DNA of 64,000 bases from Synchiropus splendidus (taxonomy: Eukaryota > Chordata > Actinopteri > Syngnathiformes > Callionymidae): the NCBI RefSeq assembly GCF_027744825.2, contig NC_071335.1, positions 16,000,501-16,064,500 on the forward strand, written 5' to 3'. The notes below the pieces were generated by a model that worked only from the letters and a program-made list of their open reading frames with translations, searched no databases and was not told where the DNA came from. Positions 40,050 to 52,478 of this stretch are shown piece after piece. A program made the translations under genes and the position numbers. The stretch's first letter is position 1. Each line of letters starts with the position of its first letter.

Positions 40050-40102
40050 ATCTCTCCGTCCATCCGTCCGTCCATCCGTCTATCATCTGTCTGCCTGTCT
40101 GT

Positions 40103-40168
<66 letters not shown>

Positions 40169-40180
40169 GTCTATCTATCA
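38938..40180. repeat. 1.24-kb GATA/GACA tetranucleotide array
   Basis: Nearly uninterrupted TCTA, TCTG and TCCG units (GATA, GACA and GGAC on the minus strand). A block with the order TCTG-TCTG-TCCG-TCTA-TCTG-TCTA recurs many times, and a longer block with CATCTCTCCGTCC near 39959 recurs near 40049, showing higher-order duplication. The long open frames on the plus strand (480 and 427 codons of YLSI-type repeats) are by-products of a repeat unit without stops. Confidence 0.98.
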
Positions 40181-41220
40181 CATTAGACAGTAAACTCCCA
40201 AATGTGATTCACATTTGAATTCTGGTCTTAACCCAAAGCTTGTCGAGTGAATCAGAAGCCTGATGACGCAGCCCACATGAATAAATGACCCCTGGCTTTC
40301 GGAGACTCAGTTATCAGTTCATTGTTTTTTTGCAGGGAAGGCTTTGAATGACAGTTTTTCTCTGCCACTTTGGAACGTTCCTGAAAAACAGTAATAACAC
40401 CTCACATAAGCACTGAACAGAGTGCCCTCCTGATCTTACGGGCCATATTTGTAGTTCCAAAATAGTACTGGCAGAGGAGATTCTGTCATTTGTAAATATT
40501 TCTTTCTCTCAGTATGGAGGCAACACATAAATGTATAAATATAAATCTGGTTTTTGGTCTGCTGTAAAAGAGGATTTAATTCTGTTGAGAGTCAAACCCC
40601 GCATCAGAATTTCAAGTCCTTGTGTCATTGTGTACAGACAAGTCAGTCAAATTTATTAGTCATGATCGGTCAGTATAACAGTGACTCTGGAAGGATATTT
40701 TCTCTTCTTCTTTTCATCTTTTAGGGGAATTTACATGCAGTGCAGTCTTCCTACACCTGGCAATGGCCCTGGAGTTCGACCCACAAATTCTCGTCCAGAT
40801 CACAAGTATCTTCTCTCGCGATGCAGCATGGGAAGAATCTGTTGTTGCTGAGTGTCCAGTCCTGTGATGTCATGACATGCAGCCAGAAGGTCATCTGTGT
40901 GTGTGTGGCAGGTGATCATGAACTTTCCATCTCTAATGCTTCATGCATGTCCTTGTGTTAGAGAAAGTCAAGATTCACCCGGGAACAATGAACAAATTCC
41001 GGACAGATTTATGGAAAAGGTCTAATGGTAATTCATAGAAATGAGCTTGACAAAGGGCGGCATGATGAACCATTTTACATAGTAGGACTTGTGCGATGAA
41101 CTAATGCCTAAATGTCGTGACACACAAGTCAAGAGAAATGCATGATAATGCATTTTGATCAACATGAGCTGATCATGTAGAAATACAGAAGAGAATCGCT
41201 CAGTGATATTTGAATGGATG
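40181..41220. other. Intergenic, nothing recognised
   Basis: Single-copy-looking A/T-rich sequence after the tetranucleotide array. No open frame with recognisable content. Confidence 0.5.
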
Positions 41221-41228
41221 CACTAAAG

Positions 41229-41856
41229 CAGTGATTCTTAACCATAGGGCCGGGCCTCGTGGTTGGGCCGCGAGCGCCTCCTAGTGGGCCGCTAAAGTTT
41301 TTGGTTTTACACCTTAACCACTTATAGTGGCAGTAGTGTGTCCCTGAAGTGACTTGACAGCTCCAAATCTGTGATAGTTACCAACTACGGAGAGGTTCTT
41401 GAAAAGAAAAAAAAAATGATGAAGAAAGTGATGCCGTCGCCCCCAGCAGTAAAAACTGTTGAAGCAGTTTTGAAAATGAATTGGAACACTTTATGGCGAT
41501 ACTGTTCTTTACACTTCACTTATATCTTCTTTGGAGTTTAAATAGAAAATGTTATTTTTATTTTATCATATTTAAACATGATTTTGTTATATTTATTTTA
41601 TTCATTTTTTTTTCTCGACAGTTTATTTTTGTCTATTCTTCGATTGGACTTTTCTATGACAAATATATTTGCAATAATGACATGGCTTCATGTCATTTCA
41701 CAAGGTTTTGGTTTGTTTACGTGTAAGTACATTAAATATGGTTATTGATCACAAATGAAATCAAGAGTAAAGATTCAGTATTATTACTTCAATGGGCCCG
41801 GGCCCATTTGTTCTGGGAAAGGTGGGCCCCAAGGTCAAAAAGGTTAAGAAGGCCTG
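41229..41856. mobile_element. hAT-type MITE with 8-bp target duplication (628 bp)
   Basis: Left end CAGTGATTCTTAACC pairs with right end GGTTAAGAAGGCCTG (12 of 15 matching as inverted repeats). The flanks CACTAAAG (41221-41228) and CACTAAAG (41857-41864) are identical, the 8-bp duplication expected for hAT insertion. Subterminal GGGCC words are also mirrored. It encodes no transposase. Confidence 0.9.
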
Positions 41857-43054
41857 CACTAAAGCATTTGCAACTTGACCTCTTGATAAACTGCTGTTGC
41901 GCACAAGTGACAATGATGCGCAGATCGAACAAGAAGTTTCGAGAATTTCATTTCTGATCTGGGAAATGTACCAAAGCGACTGGGAAAAACTGTGTCACTG
42001 GATTGTGTTTTCTTCCACCTCAGCCGAAAAGTCGAGCCTTTTTGCTGTTAAAGGGTTTCTGAAAATGATCCGTGCACTCAGCAGATTGAAGTTCAACCTA
42101 CCAACCACAGGGAGGCGATAGAGATCAGCTAATGTCAGGAGGGGCAGGGCGGTTGCGATATTGGGAAACTCCGTCTGAAATATTGGCACACGCCTTTGCG
42201 TTCATTGCATTGACTTTTGATTCTATTTTATTCGAAGTCCCTGGATTTACATGTACGACTTGTAAAAGTTAAATAAGACCAGAGTCTACATAGGCTTCGC
42301 TAGATGGCGCTGTTTACAAAAATTAAATTTGCTTTAAAACGAGACGATGCAAGAATAATATTTTACGCCGACACAAATAAAAAAAAAATGGTAATCACAC
42401 TTATGCGGTCGATAAAATGAGAAAAAAAACATTGAAAACCTGAATTTGGTGGTACATTTAAGCAGTCCTTTTGGAAATGTTCCGTTTCTGGTTATATTCA
42501 GTTTATTGTTTTCCATTTATTTATTTATTTTTTGTGGAGTGCAGTGTAACCAACGGAGCTCTGTTTTTAGACCTAACCTCCATCCACGTAAAAACATGCA
42601 TTTAATTGCATTTAACGTGTGCAAAAGGATGTTTCACCTGTAAATCGGGAAGCACCAATCCAATTCCAATCTCAGACTTTGTAAATTGAAAGGGATACAA
42701 AACAGACAGTAGCACCTTGATCAGTATCCCATCCTGCTCATTTCAGGGCTCTTTAAACTGATATTGGATCCCACTGGAGTGTGAGAGTACATCTCTTTTC
42801 ATAAAATACTCCATAAGCTCCGGCTACAATAAATGGAAATTTTCTCCTGATAGTTTTGAATTGCCTTCATCCTTCACTGGTAGACGTTCTCCTTCCCTGA
42901 CCACACCTACCTGTCCGGTATTGAACCCCATGACAGAAGACACAAACCCAAGCTGGGAACGTCACCAGGCCAATTTTGTTCAATACGTTACATGAAGAGT
43001 GCTGATCAGTCAAAACATATTAGTTCATTTTTAAAGAACCAGGTGGTGACAGTA

Positions 43055-43679
43055 CAGTGGTACCTCAGTTTTCGAACGTCTCGGACTTCGAACAAATCGG
43101 AATTCGAACAAAAATTTCGAGATTTTTTTAATTTGGATTTCAAACAAAAATCCAGAAACTCAAATGCCCCCGGAAAAAACATAACATGCGCGGACCGATC
43201 AGCTGACCCACAACGCGCTTTGTTATAACGCAGCCTCAGTATACAGACGTGTCCCGTTAGCTACATTTACTGACTGTTTTTTCATCATATTGAGGTGTAA
43301 AACCTTTCCTGTCTCCGCACTGGACCGTGGTAGAGTGTCACAGGGGAGGTGCTCGCTCTCCACACCTCCGAGGCTGGAGCGCTCACTCCAGGGTTTGATG
43401 TCCTGTTGTGGGCTGGAGCTGGGACAGGGATGAGGCGAGTCTCGGACAGAGTGGTTTATGACTTTGTCACAGCCAAACTGCACAGAAGCGCACATTCAGA
43501 GCTGGACACGCACCGGGCAACTCTTCACTTCTGGAGAGACGTCAGTCACTCGGCAACCTCTCCCACATGCACATCTTTTTCCATTCATTGTAATGGGAAA
43601 AGTCGATTCAGATTTCAAACAATTCGCTTCTCCAACGGCCGTCTGGAATGGATTGTGGTCGAGAACTGAGGTACCACTG
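43055..43679. mobile_element. TA-type MITE copy 2 (625 bp)
   Basis: Starts CAGTGGTACCTCAGTTTTCG and ends GAACTGAGGTACCACTG, flanked by TA. It is co-linear with copy 1 over most of its length, including the central CTCCGCACTGGACCGTGG block. Confidence 0.88.
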
Positions 43680-45800
43680 TACCATCTAAATACAATTCAG
43701 TGTTGGACACAACCAGTTCAGATAAAATTAATGTGTTTTTACCTTTGAAAAAGACTTTTTGTTCTGTCGCGTTCATTCTCAACATTTCATGTTATGTCTG
43801 GATGTTCCAAAGAATACTGCACCCCAGTAAAAAGTGAAAAAACGTTTATACAAATATCCGACTGTCATATAGCTTTACGGACCCTTACCATTTCAACACG
43901 CCAGTAGACTTTAATCAGAAGCTTATTAAGTTTTTAACGACTGGGAACGCCGCGGGCGCAGGGAAGACACACTCAGGAGGCTGCTGCTTAGATAGAGCTG
44001 TCCTTTATGGGCAGATGTGTCCAGAGCTTATTTTCTGCTCCAACATTGCAATAAAATCTGTGATGCCTCAGGTCATATTTGCCTCTACCAGCTGTGGGTT
44101 CTCTTCTCCGCCTGTCACCGGTGCTGCCCCGGCTCTTGGTCACGCTTCTCAAACTCCAAAGTGACTTCCACTGAGTGGAAATCATTATTATGGTGTTGGA
44201 CAAGCGTCAACACATTTGACTGGCACCGTTCACGCAGTGCATTTCAGCACATGAAATATGTGGTGACCAGCCGGTTATCGTCTCATGTCAAGGCTAGCCA
44301 GTCAGCTCAGGCTCATTAGCTCAATGGACATAAAAGCGCCACACTGAAGAGGACACTTGGCAGATTTGAACAAGACGCAAACACACACCGTCTGAGAGGA
44401 AGAAATCTGTATATAAATCTTACATTCACTTTATTACGGCCATGAAAGCAGCATAAAGACCGCGTCTTCAGCTTGGCATTTTTACAGTGACAAATTACGA
44501 GAGTGTTTACAAGATACCGAAATGCACTCTTTGTAAATGTGGAAGGTGAATGAAAACGTAATGAACTTGTTGGGTAAAACCCTCATTACTTATTTACAGT
44601 ATGACTGAGAGATGCGATAAGTGAGCTGGGAACGCAGCCAGCGTCAGAAATCGATACAATGTTTAACTCAGGAGATAAATAAAAAGGCAAATTGCGGGTG
44701 TTACACGGAGCAGAATAAATGTCTGGTATATTGAGTCTCTGTCTCTGTCTACCTAGTTCAGGTGACAGATGGGGAGGGACCAGGTTGTTGATGTGTCGTC
44801 GTGCGTCAACTGTACTTGATTTGTGTCGGCTTGGTAGAATACGGAGTCACAACTAAATCATTTTTCGTTGCCAAGCAGTTGCTCCTCTGTCTCATGTCAG
44901 TCATGTACGGGGATTTATTGACTTACACTGTCGCAAATCTTAGCCTAAGTACTGTATATAAAAATGTCCATAAGTGATACTCATAGTGCTATAGAACAAA
45001 TCTCTGATTTTTGTGGGTTATGACATAAAAATAATCCCAAGTTTGTTAAAGATGTGCACCCTGTGTTTAGTATGGAAGCAGGGAGCTGCCACCTGGAATT
45101 TATTTATTGACTATAGTCCGTATCACAGTATTATAGTACGTTATTTCGTGATGTTGATGCATTCGAGCTGTGACTGGATGATCAGCGAGATCTTGCGAGA
45201 CCAGGAAAACACTCTGGAAGATCTTGTGTGTTGCTTCTCGGGCAGAAATGAAGGTTCTTTTATTCGTCAAGTCACATCACTCCCCATGCAGATTTTCATG
45301 ATTTTCATACACCCTTGCGGAGATTAAAGAAGTGGAAAAGAGTCGGATGAGATGGAGCAGAACATTTGATGCTTCTCTCTCGAGTGTTGGAAAATAACGT
45401 GAGACTTGAGTCAGATTTCTCTTGTGCTATATTTGGTTTCTTTATGCAAAATGACAGTGAATGCATCACGTCGGTAAACAGAAAAGTATGTCACATCTGC
45501 TCATGAATCTTAAATCATTGGGTTGTATTTAAATAAATCGGTCAACTTTATTCCCACAAACGTGACTTCTGAAGTCGTCATTTCATCTAAACAAATGAAG
45601 AAACGCGATAAGCATCAAGGAATAACATGATATGATAATATTTTCCCCTGCGAGTTTCTGCGAACATGAGTTTACTCTGTGGGCCAAGGAACAATGACAA
45701 GAAGCAAAAACAAAAATCTCAACTCATAAGAAGAGGATAAATGCTGACTCTCAGAAGGGTTTTTTTTTACATGATGAGTTATAATCTTCACTACCATGTG
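43680..45800. other. Intergenic, possible minus-strand 3' UTR end
   Basis: No coding segment seen. AATAAA on the minus strand at about 44430 could end a transcript from the right, but I find no exon to pair with it. Confidence 0.35.
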
Positions 45801-46022
45801 ATCCGGATGCCCCCTGGACGCCTCCCTGGGCAGGTGTTCCGGGCATGTCCTACCGGGAGGAGACCCCGGGGAAGACCCAGGACACGCTGGAGAGATGATG
45901 TCTCCGGTCTGGCCTGGGAACGCCTCGGGATCCCCCGGGAAGAGCTGGAGAAGGTTTGTGCGGATCGGGAAGCTACCCTCCCCCGAATGCTGCCTCCACG
46001 ACCCGACCCCGGATAAGCGGCA
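45801..46022 (+). mobile_element. RTE/Rex3-like LINE 3' fragment
   Basis: Encodes the reverse-transcriptase tail words GRRPRGRPRTRWRDDVSGLA and WERLGIPREELEK and ends CCCCGGATAAGCGGCAGAAG. This 5'-truncated tail is widespread in teleost genomes. Only the last 70 or so codons remain. Confidence 0.85.
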
Positions 46023-47457
46023 GAAGAAGGTGAAGGTGAAGGTGAAGTTATAATCTGAAGTCTCAAGGGCCATAGAAATGCAGTGAATGGTTCGTATGTG
46101 GCCCTCAGTCTGCATTTTGCCCAGGTCCCAGGCACTACAGTGACGTCCCATTCAAGGGTAAGAGACATCACAGCAGAAGTTTTGGTATCTGGAACTCAGC
46201 ATGTATCACTGTCCATGGTGGGTCTGGCATATCGACACTAAAACAAGACAAAAAGTACAAGAGCAGACTAAACAAAAACACAAAAAGCTCAGAAAGAACA
46301 GGAGCTGCTGAACTAGCCGCCTTGGTTGCTGGAACAATGAGATTGTCGCCACCGACAAATGGCTCGTGAAGCTGCATCCACATCACTGGCCACCAACAAG
46401 GGTGCTACTCTCGGTGGGGATGCAAGACAAACCTGGGAAAAGGGACCTGTTTCTGCACTACTCAAGACCCACCTGCCCGTACGGCTTGGTGAAAACACAG
46501 CAATGTCTGCTAGCAAACAACATTGTTTAGCCTCTGAAGTGTTCAATCCTGACTGGGCAGGTGACTAGTCTGAACTTAGGTCTTGTCTCTTAGCATCCAG
46601 ATTGCTGTTGCAGTAAGAGCCTCTTTCAGTCTACTATCCCACCATCTGGCCAAAGAATACAAGAATATTCTTAAATTCCGAAATTGTTGTTTTGATTAAA
46701 AAGTCACAAGCAAAACACTGATGGAATCTCTCAAGCTTTTCATTGGCAAGGACAAAATGACATGACGTTGATTCAGTGAAATGGGGTTCATGTCCAAGAG
46801 GTTATCTAAAGTGATGAAGGGAAGAATAGATTTTCTGGCTACTGAAAAATGATGAGCGCTCCGACCTCCGTGTACAACGCAGCTCAAAAGACATTCTGTC
46901 ATCTTTCTTATTGATTCCCACCACGACGTGACCTTCCACAGAAAACCTTGCTTTAAGTCAATTTTCAATTGTGCAAGTATGCAGATTCATAAAGGCCCTA
47001 GCTTGCTGACACACATACCAGAAACATACAGCTGCACTTCCATCTGTCAGATACTGTTCTTGACGAAATGCTACGCCAATGAAAAGAGACAAAGCACTTG
47101 TAATTGAAAAAATACAACATAGAACTATACACTATAAGGCACTTTACACCTGAAAAATGTGGCCCTTAAGTCGCAAAGTTCAAAGACGCTGTCATACAAG
47201 GAAGAAAGGCAGGTGTTTGAGCACCACCAGTGGTTAGTCAGTCCACATCCCTGGTGTCATTTGTGCTGTACGTTTTGCCATGTACATTCATTCACTCCCC
47301 CTTACCTGCAAGCACAGACCTGGCAAAGGGGGCTTTCGACGGTCCTTTGTCTGTATTTTCATATGAAAACAATACAATTGACATGTAATCATTTTTCTCA
47401 TTGCTTTTTCATCCTTTTTTGTTAGCCTTTTTTAACATAGGTTTCATAGCACATATA
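46023..47457. other. Intergenic, nothing recognised
   Basis: Begins with a short GAAGGT repeat after the LINE tail; otherwise no gene or clear repeat. Confidence 0.5.
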
Positions 47458-47465
47458 CTCTTCCT

Positions 47466-47477
47466 CAGTGGCGTTTC

Positions 47478-47516
<39 letters not shown>

Positions 47517-48217
47517 GCAAAAGCACAGTCTCAGTTTCGTATCAGAAAGACTCCAACCAGATAGCCACAGTTTGCCGACCGCGACACAAGAAACATGTCA
47601 GAGTATAATCACACTGCTGCGCCAGCGCGCCCCATTATTGACATGTTAAACTTGATCAAAATAAATATCTCAAACCATACCTCATTGGAAGTGGCAAACT
47701 TGCTCCGCCTGGTTATCTCGCCGACGTAGATGCCACGGAAATACAGGGGCGGAGAACAGCGTGATACGCACTGGAATGTCACCAAACATCTGTGGTTTCA
47801 TTGCTCTGAAGCTAGTTTGCCCATAAATATCCTCATATGTTAAAGCCACAGGCTTCCGAGAGCGAGAAACGAGTCACGGTTTGTCCAGAAAAGACGTTAT
47901 GAGTGTCCAATCACAGGACACGTACAAGTCACGTTCAACGTGAGGCCAGCAAGAAGGCCTCACTCTCCCCAACTGGTGATCTGAGACTCTGACACTGTTG
48001 CTGCTGAAGGCCTTGGACATGACCACACAAGCTCGCTGGATTCTGATTGGATGAAAACTCTAACCTGGAAAAACAACACTGGAATACACACTGACATGAG
48101 TATGATTATTATATATACTTTCAAAATGACATTCACTTTTGTCATAAATATGCTGATGATTCCTGGTTATGTTGGGCCAGCAGAGAAGGCCTTGCTGGTC
48201 CCGACAGTCCGCCACTG
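47466..48217. mobile_element. hAT-type MITE with exact 8-bp target duplication (752 bp)
   Basis: Left end CAGTGGCGTTTCGTGC and right end AGTCCGCCACTG share the terminal CAGTGGCG inverted repeat. Flanks CTCTTCCT (47458-47465) and CTCTTCCT (48218-48225) are identical. A (TA)n run (47482-47513) lies just inside the left end. No transposase frame. Confidence 0.88.
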
Positions 48218-48225
48218 CTCTTCCT

Positions 48226-49128
48226 TCTATCCCTACTAACAGTTTTCTAAGGTCCATCTTGTCCTTCAGTACTGTAAATATTTAGGATTTTTCTCCATCA
48301 TGTTTCATAGTCACGAAGGCCCCTCACAACACTCGCAGTTTATAATGTGTCCCTTCAGGAACTGTCATTCCCTGCCTCTGTGCTTGCATGTAGTGGTGAC
48401 AGTGCACTTTTGACATGACTCAACATCGCACTCACAGACACGCCATCACCATGACACAATGATTCATTGCTCATTCAATCGATTGAGTCCAGGTTTTAAG
48501 TGGCTCTGAGCTAATGATCAGGCCAGATAATAGTTTGTGCACAACATTCATGAAGGCTGAAGAATGCAGCAAAGAAAACGGCCAGTTCTGAGTTGTGAAT
48601 CCCAGGCGAGACGATTCCTCCAAGCTCTGCTTCCGGCACATTAATAAGTCAGACTCCCATCAATACCCTGCTGCATTAGACGCCGTCCCTCACGCAAGCA
48701 GACAAGTGGATTATTTGAATGCATACCTTCATCTTCGCCTCCATTTTTTTCAATCAACCCCCTCCTCACTTCCACGCAGCTCTCATGTCTAATCACGTCC
48801 CCTCAGTGGTTCTCATCAATCCAGCAGGAACCAAGCTCCTTATGGATCCATACTCACCCAGTACAGAACATTTACGAGCACAATCCATCTTATTCAGGTC
48901 CTGGGACAAAAGCTCATACATTCTTTTTCCATATGAGACGCCGAAGAGCAATTGAAAATGACTGAAATATGTATTGCTGGGCAACAATGATGACATGATG
49001 ATCAAATTTGCCTTTTCACAAAGCTATTTTTATTTTGTGGATTGTGGAAGTAAGTTTGATAATGAAACCTCTAGGGGTGCATCACATCTCTCATCACTCT
49101 GGCATAACTTATAAATTATATATATATT
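48226..49128. other. Intergenic, nothing recognised
   Basis: Single-copy-looking sequence between two mobile elements, no supported gene. Confidence 0.5.
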
Positions 49129-49883
49129 AGTGGTGGGAACAAATTAATTATCATGAAATAATTACAACTAAAAAAGTGGCAAAATATTTAACCATTTCAT
49201 TGTTTTGATTTTATAAAATTTTACAGTTTGCTCCAGACAACACGGAATGTTTGTAACAGCGCTTTCACACTGTGGCTTCTGTCTTGAGACAAATCTCTTT
49301 CGGAGAGGAGGTCTGAGGCGAGAATACAAGCAACTCGGGTTTTGGCCGCGGACTGGATCCCGTCTCATGAGGTGCACTTTGTCTCCGGAAACTCTCAGCG
49401 GGTGGTGAGCTTCTCACTTCAGATGACACGGCGCTAGATGCCAGAAACTACGTGTACAGTGCCACTCCACATAAACATGATAAATGCCGGCAGTAAAGGG
49501 TCTGATCGCTGTCAGGTGTAGGTGGACAACATCATTGAAACTCACAGGAGTTGTGCAGCTGCGAGCTGCAGGAAAATTGTGCTCGGGAATGGGAGTGCAG
49601 TACAGCGGTCCAGGATTCGCGATGGGTGCGGATGAGTTCCTGGCACATCACAGCTAGGATGATAAAATCAACAACAAACATGGAGGAATCCCTGAACAAA
49701 AGCAAACAAAAGCATCTGTTTGCTTTTGTTCAGGGGTGTTTTTCACTACACAATGGCCAGGGGTTCCACCACTCTGAATGTACTTGAAATTCTTATAAAA
49801 TTGACTTTCTGATACAAATATTTTCAAGACATTAAAAGAGCTTTAGTTTAAATAAGGTGATATAAAAACTATTATTGTGCTAT

Positions 49884-49887
<4 letters not shown>
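49129..49887. mobile_element. MITE family with internal hairpin, copy C (truncated)
   Basis: Begins TAGTGGTGGGAACAAATTAA and contains the hairpin GGAATCCCTGAACAAAAGCA paired with TGCTTTTGTTCAGG. Its tail matches copies at 54537 and 57611 up to GTGCTATTG, then breaks off into a TA microsatellite (49888-49943). Confidence 0.75.

Positions 49888-49943
<56 letters not shown>
49888..49943. repeat. (TA)n microsatellite
   Basis: About 28 uninterrupted TA units at the broken end of the adjacent MITE copy. Confidence 0.97.
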
Positions 49944-49946
<3 letters not shown>

Positions 49947-50814
49947 CCAAAACACTGTGCAAACTTTCTATCAAAACAAGTAGCTTCCCAAAGGAAGGAC
50001 ACAGCCTCACATCAGGAAAAGTGTTGTGTTGTCAAAGAAGTTGAATCACTTGGAATCAGGCATCCCACTGCCAAACGGGAAGCCTGGCAATGTTGTTCAA
50101 AACCAGCGGTTTTCAAGAAAGTCTGAACGATCAGTTAGGTTTCAGCTGTGGATGTAGGATGTTAGCAAATGCTTCTTCCTGACAGGGGTTTCACAGATTG
50201 TGCTCATAAGTTTGAATTATTGTGGAAGGAAAGTCCTTATTTGTCACAGAGATGAGTGTGAGTGAACACCAGCAGGGAAACACTGCTCATATCTCTGCAA
50301 AATATATTTCTGCTTCAGCGCTTGTTGAGTTTAATGCAGGAGAATGGATTGAGGAGTTAGGCACGAAGCTCATATTTATCATTACGATGATGGTCAGGTT
50401 CTCTTGCGGACACAGTGAGGTGGAGGAAACGGTCAATCGCATATTCATTTCATCTTGGAAACTGAGCTGCTTGATAAGAATGAGCTTTCACGTTTGCGCT
50501 CCATCTGCAGAAGTGGATGACATCACATCTTTCATTACCGTCGTTCAAGACTAAGAACGAGAAAGTTGAACACAAGAAGTGAGCGGTGACTTTTCACGTC
50601 TCATCTGTAGTTGTCAAGGTCAGTGACTTTGACATTATCTGCTTCGAGCTGTCTGCTGATCATTTAGAGGATGATTTATGGAGGTAGCAATGAGGTCTGA
50701 ACAAATTGAATGGGAACAAAAAAAAAAAAAAAAAAAACGATTGAGGGAATGAGTTACATCCAAAAGAGTTTCCAACCCAACTCTCCAAGTGCTGATATCA
50801 AAGAGGAAGGTGTG

Positions 50815-51680
50815 TCATGTTTGGTCTCTCTTCTGCTTTTATGTTGTCATGTCCAGTGTGTGTGGTTTCCTTTTCCTTCTCTCCCTTCAGCCTCACAGCA
50901 GCACAGCTGGATCCCATTGTGCTGATCAGAACCCACTGATTTCTATACCTGGGTTCTAGTCTGCGCTGCCAGATGGTTCTGTCATGATTGGCTCAGGTGA
51001 ACAGACCCAGTTGCTGAATTGTTGAGGACTGACAGAAGACTCGGAAGAGCGAGGGTAGATTTAACAGGGTTTATTAACAATTACGCGAGAACACAAAAAG
51101 ACCAACAGGAACGATGAACCAAAACGCAGAGTGAGGAACACTAACAAGGACAGAGAAATACCAAACAGAAAACAGGCGAATACGTTGAAGCCTGACTAAG
51201 GAGGACAACAAAAATGCACTTGGAACTTAACTCACAAGGCCCAAATAACAGAAAGTGCTCTGTGCTGGTTCAACACACGCACACGAGGAAATAATTACCA
51301 CAAGAGGACAACAAAAGGTGAGTTTTACAAAGTACTCAGACACAATAAAATAGCGAAAAGTAAGAAACAGAAAACTGAGCGAGGAGAACAAACTAAGAAG
51401 GCGGCAGAAAGAAGATCAAGCACGCACGAAATGTGGAATATTAGCAGTACAACAAGAGAGCGGAGGATCGAGAGAGAGTTTATCATGAGGTGAAGCAACC
51501 ATCTGGCAGCGCAGACTGGAACCCAGGTGTAGAAATCAGTGGAGTCTGATCAGTGGAATGGGATCTAGCTGCGCTGTTGTGATGCTGAAGGGAGAGAAGG
51601 AAAAGGAAGCGACACACAGGACCGCAGGAAATAACAAAATAAAAGCACAAGAGAAACAACACAAAACAAGGTCAGTACAC
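50815..51680. repeat. Fold-back element with 150-bp arms
   Basis: Arms 50832-50978 and 51497-51653 are imperfect reverse complements (both contain TTCCTTTTCCTTCTCTCCCT, GATCCCATT and GTCTGCGCTGCCAGATGGTT or their complements). They enclose an A-rich loop of about 520 bases beginning near AACAGGGTTTATTAACAATT. Similarity continues somewhat beyond the arms. No gene inside. Confidence 0.85.
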
Positions 51681-52478
51681 ATTCTTGTCCTTTCATCTGT
51701 CTCTCTGGAGTGACTAGGTGCATGCTAGAAATGTTCTCAGAGAGGACAGAAAGAAGTTTGTTATGATCACATCTACTTCCTTTTATTGACTTCCTGTGTG
51801 TATTAGATCCATATCGTTGGAGATTCCAGGATTTAGAAAGCAGGGTTAGCTTTTATGGGTTGAACCTCAGAGTCTCAGTCAGAGGAGTTCCATGGCAAAT
51901 GTGTTGAGACGGATCACGCAAGAAGTCAGTCCTCTTGTTCCAAAACTCAAGTGCTGTCAGCGACGGGGCTGTCTCCGGTGATGGATTTCCTCTCCGCAGC
52001 ACATCACTGCACAGATGTAATCATTCAGTTCCTGAAATAGCATGACGCTCACCAGCACACACAAGAGGCTTCCGTTAACGTGCAGGAAATCTCAAGCACA
52101 AAGAGATGGAGATGACAACGACGGAGCTCTTAAAGCAATTTCAGCGATAAAGGTCAAGGATTTTCTGAGCCGCATCCACATTTGATCCATAAATATACGT
52201 ACATTTACATAAATAATAGAAGTGCACATAATGAGCTTTTTTCCTTAAATATCAAGGACGACTTTCTACTACGAACCTTTACCATGACGACAAGTCTCGA
52301 CGCTAGTCTGGGCCGAAATGGCAAGGATTATTCATATATATATTATTCATATACAAAAATCCACATCATTTTCATATTCTTCTCAGTATTAGAGCGTACC
52401 CACCACTTCTCAGAGTCTCATCCAAATGATGCCTGCCTATCCATTTTAACTTTAATCTGAGAAGAGGTTAGCGCTACT
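51681..52478. other. Intergenic, nothing firm
   Basis: A minus-strand open piece at 51957-52031 follows a good acceptor (TATTTCAG) and would encode 24 residues ending HHRRQPRR and a stop. I cannot link it to any other exon, so I do not call a gene. Confidence 0.35.

Noticed and set aside
38776..40218. Open frames of 480 and 427 codons
   Set aside because: They translate the GATA/GACA array; the repeat unit simply lacks stop codons.
45672..46171. Open frames around the LINE tail, including a 159-codon minus frame
   Set aside because: The plus frame is a truncated reverse-transcriptase end; the minus frames are its shadow.
51957..52031. Possible minus-strand terminal exon ending HHRRQPRR
   Set aside because: Good acceptor but only 24 codons, no partner exon and no recognised family.
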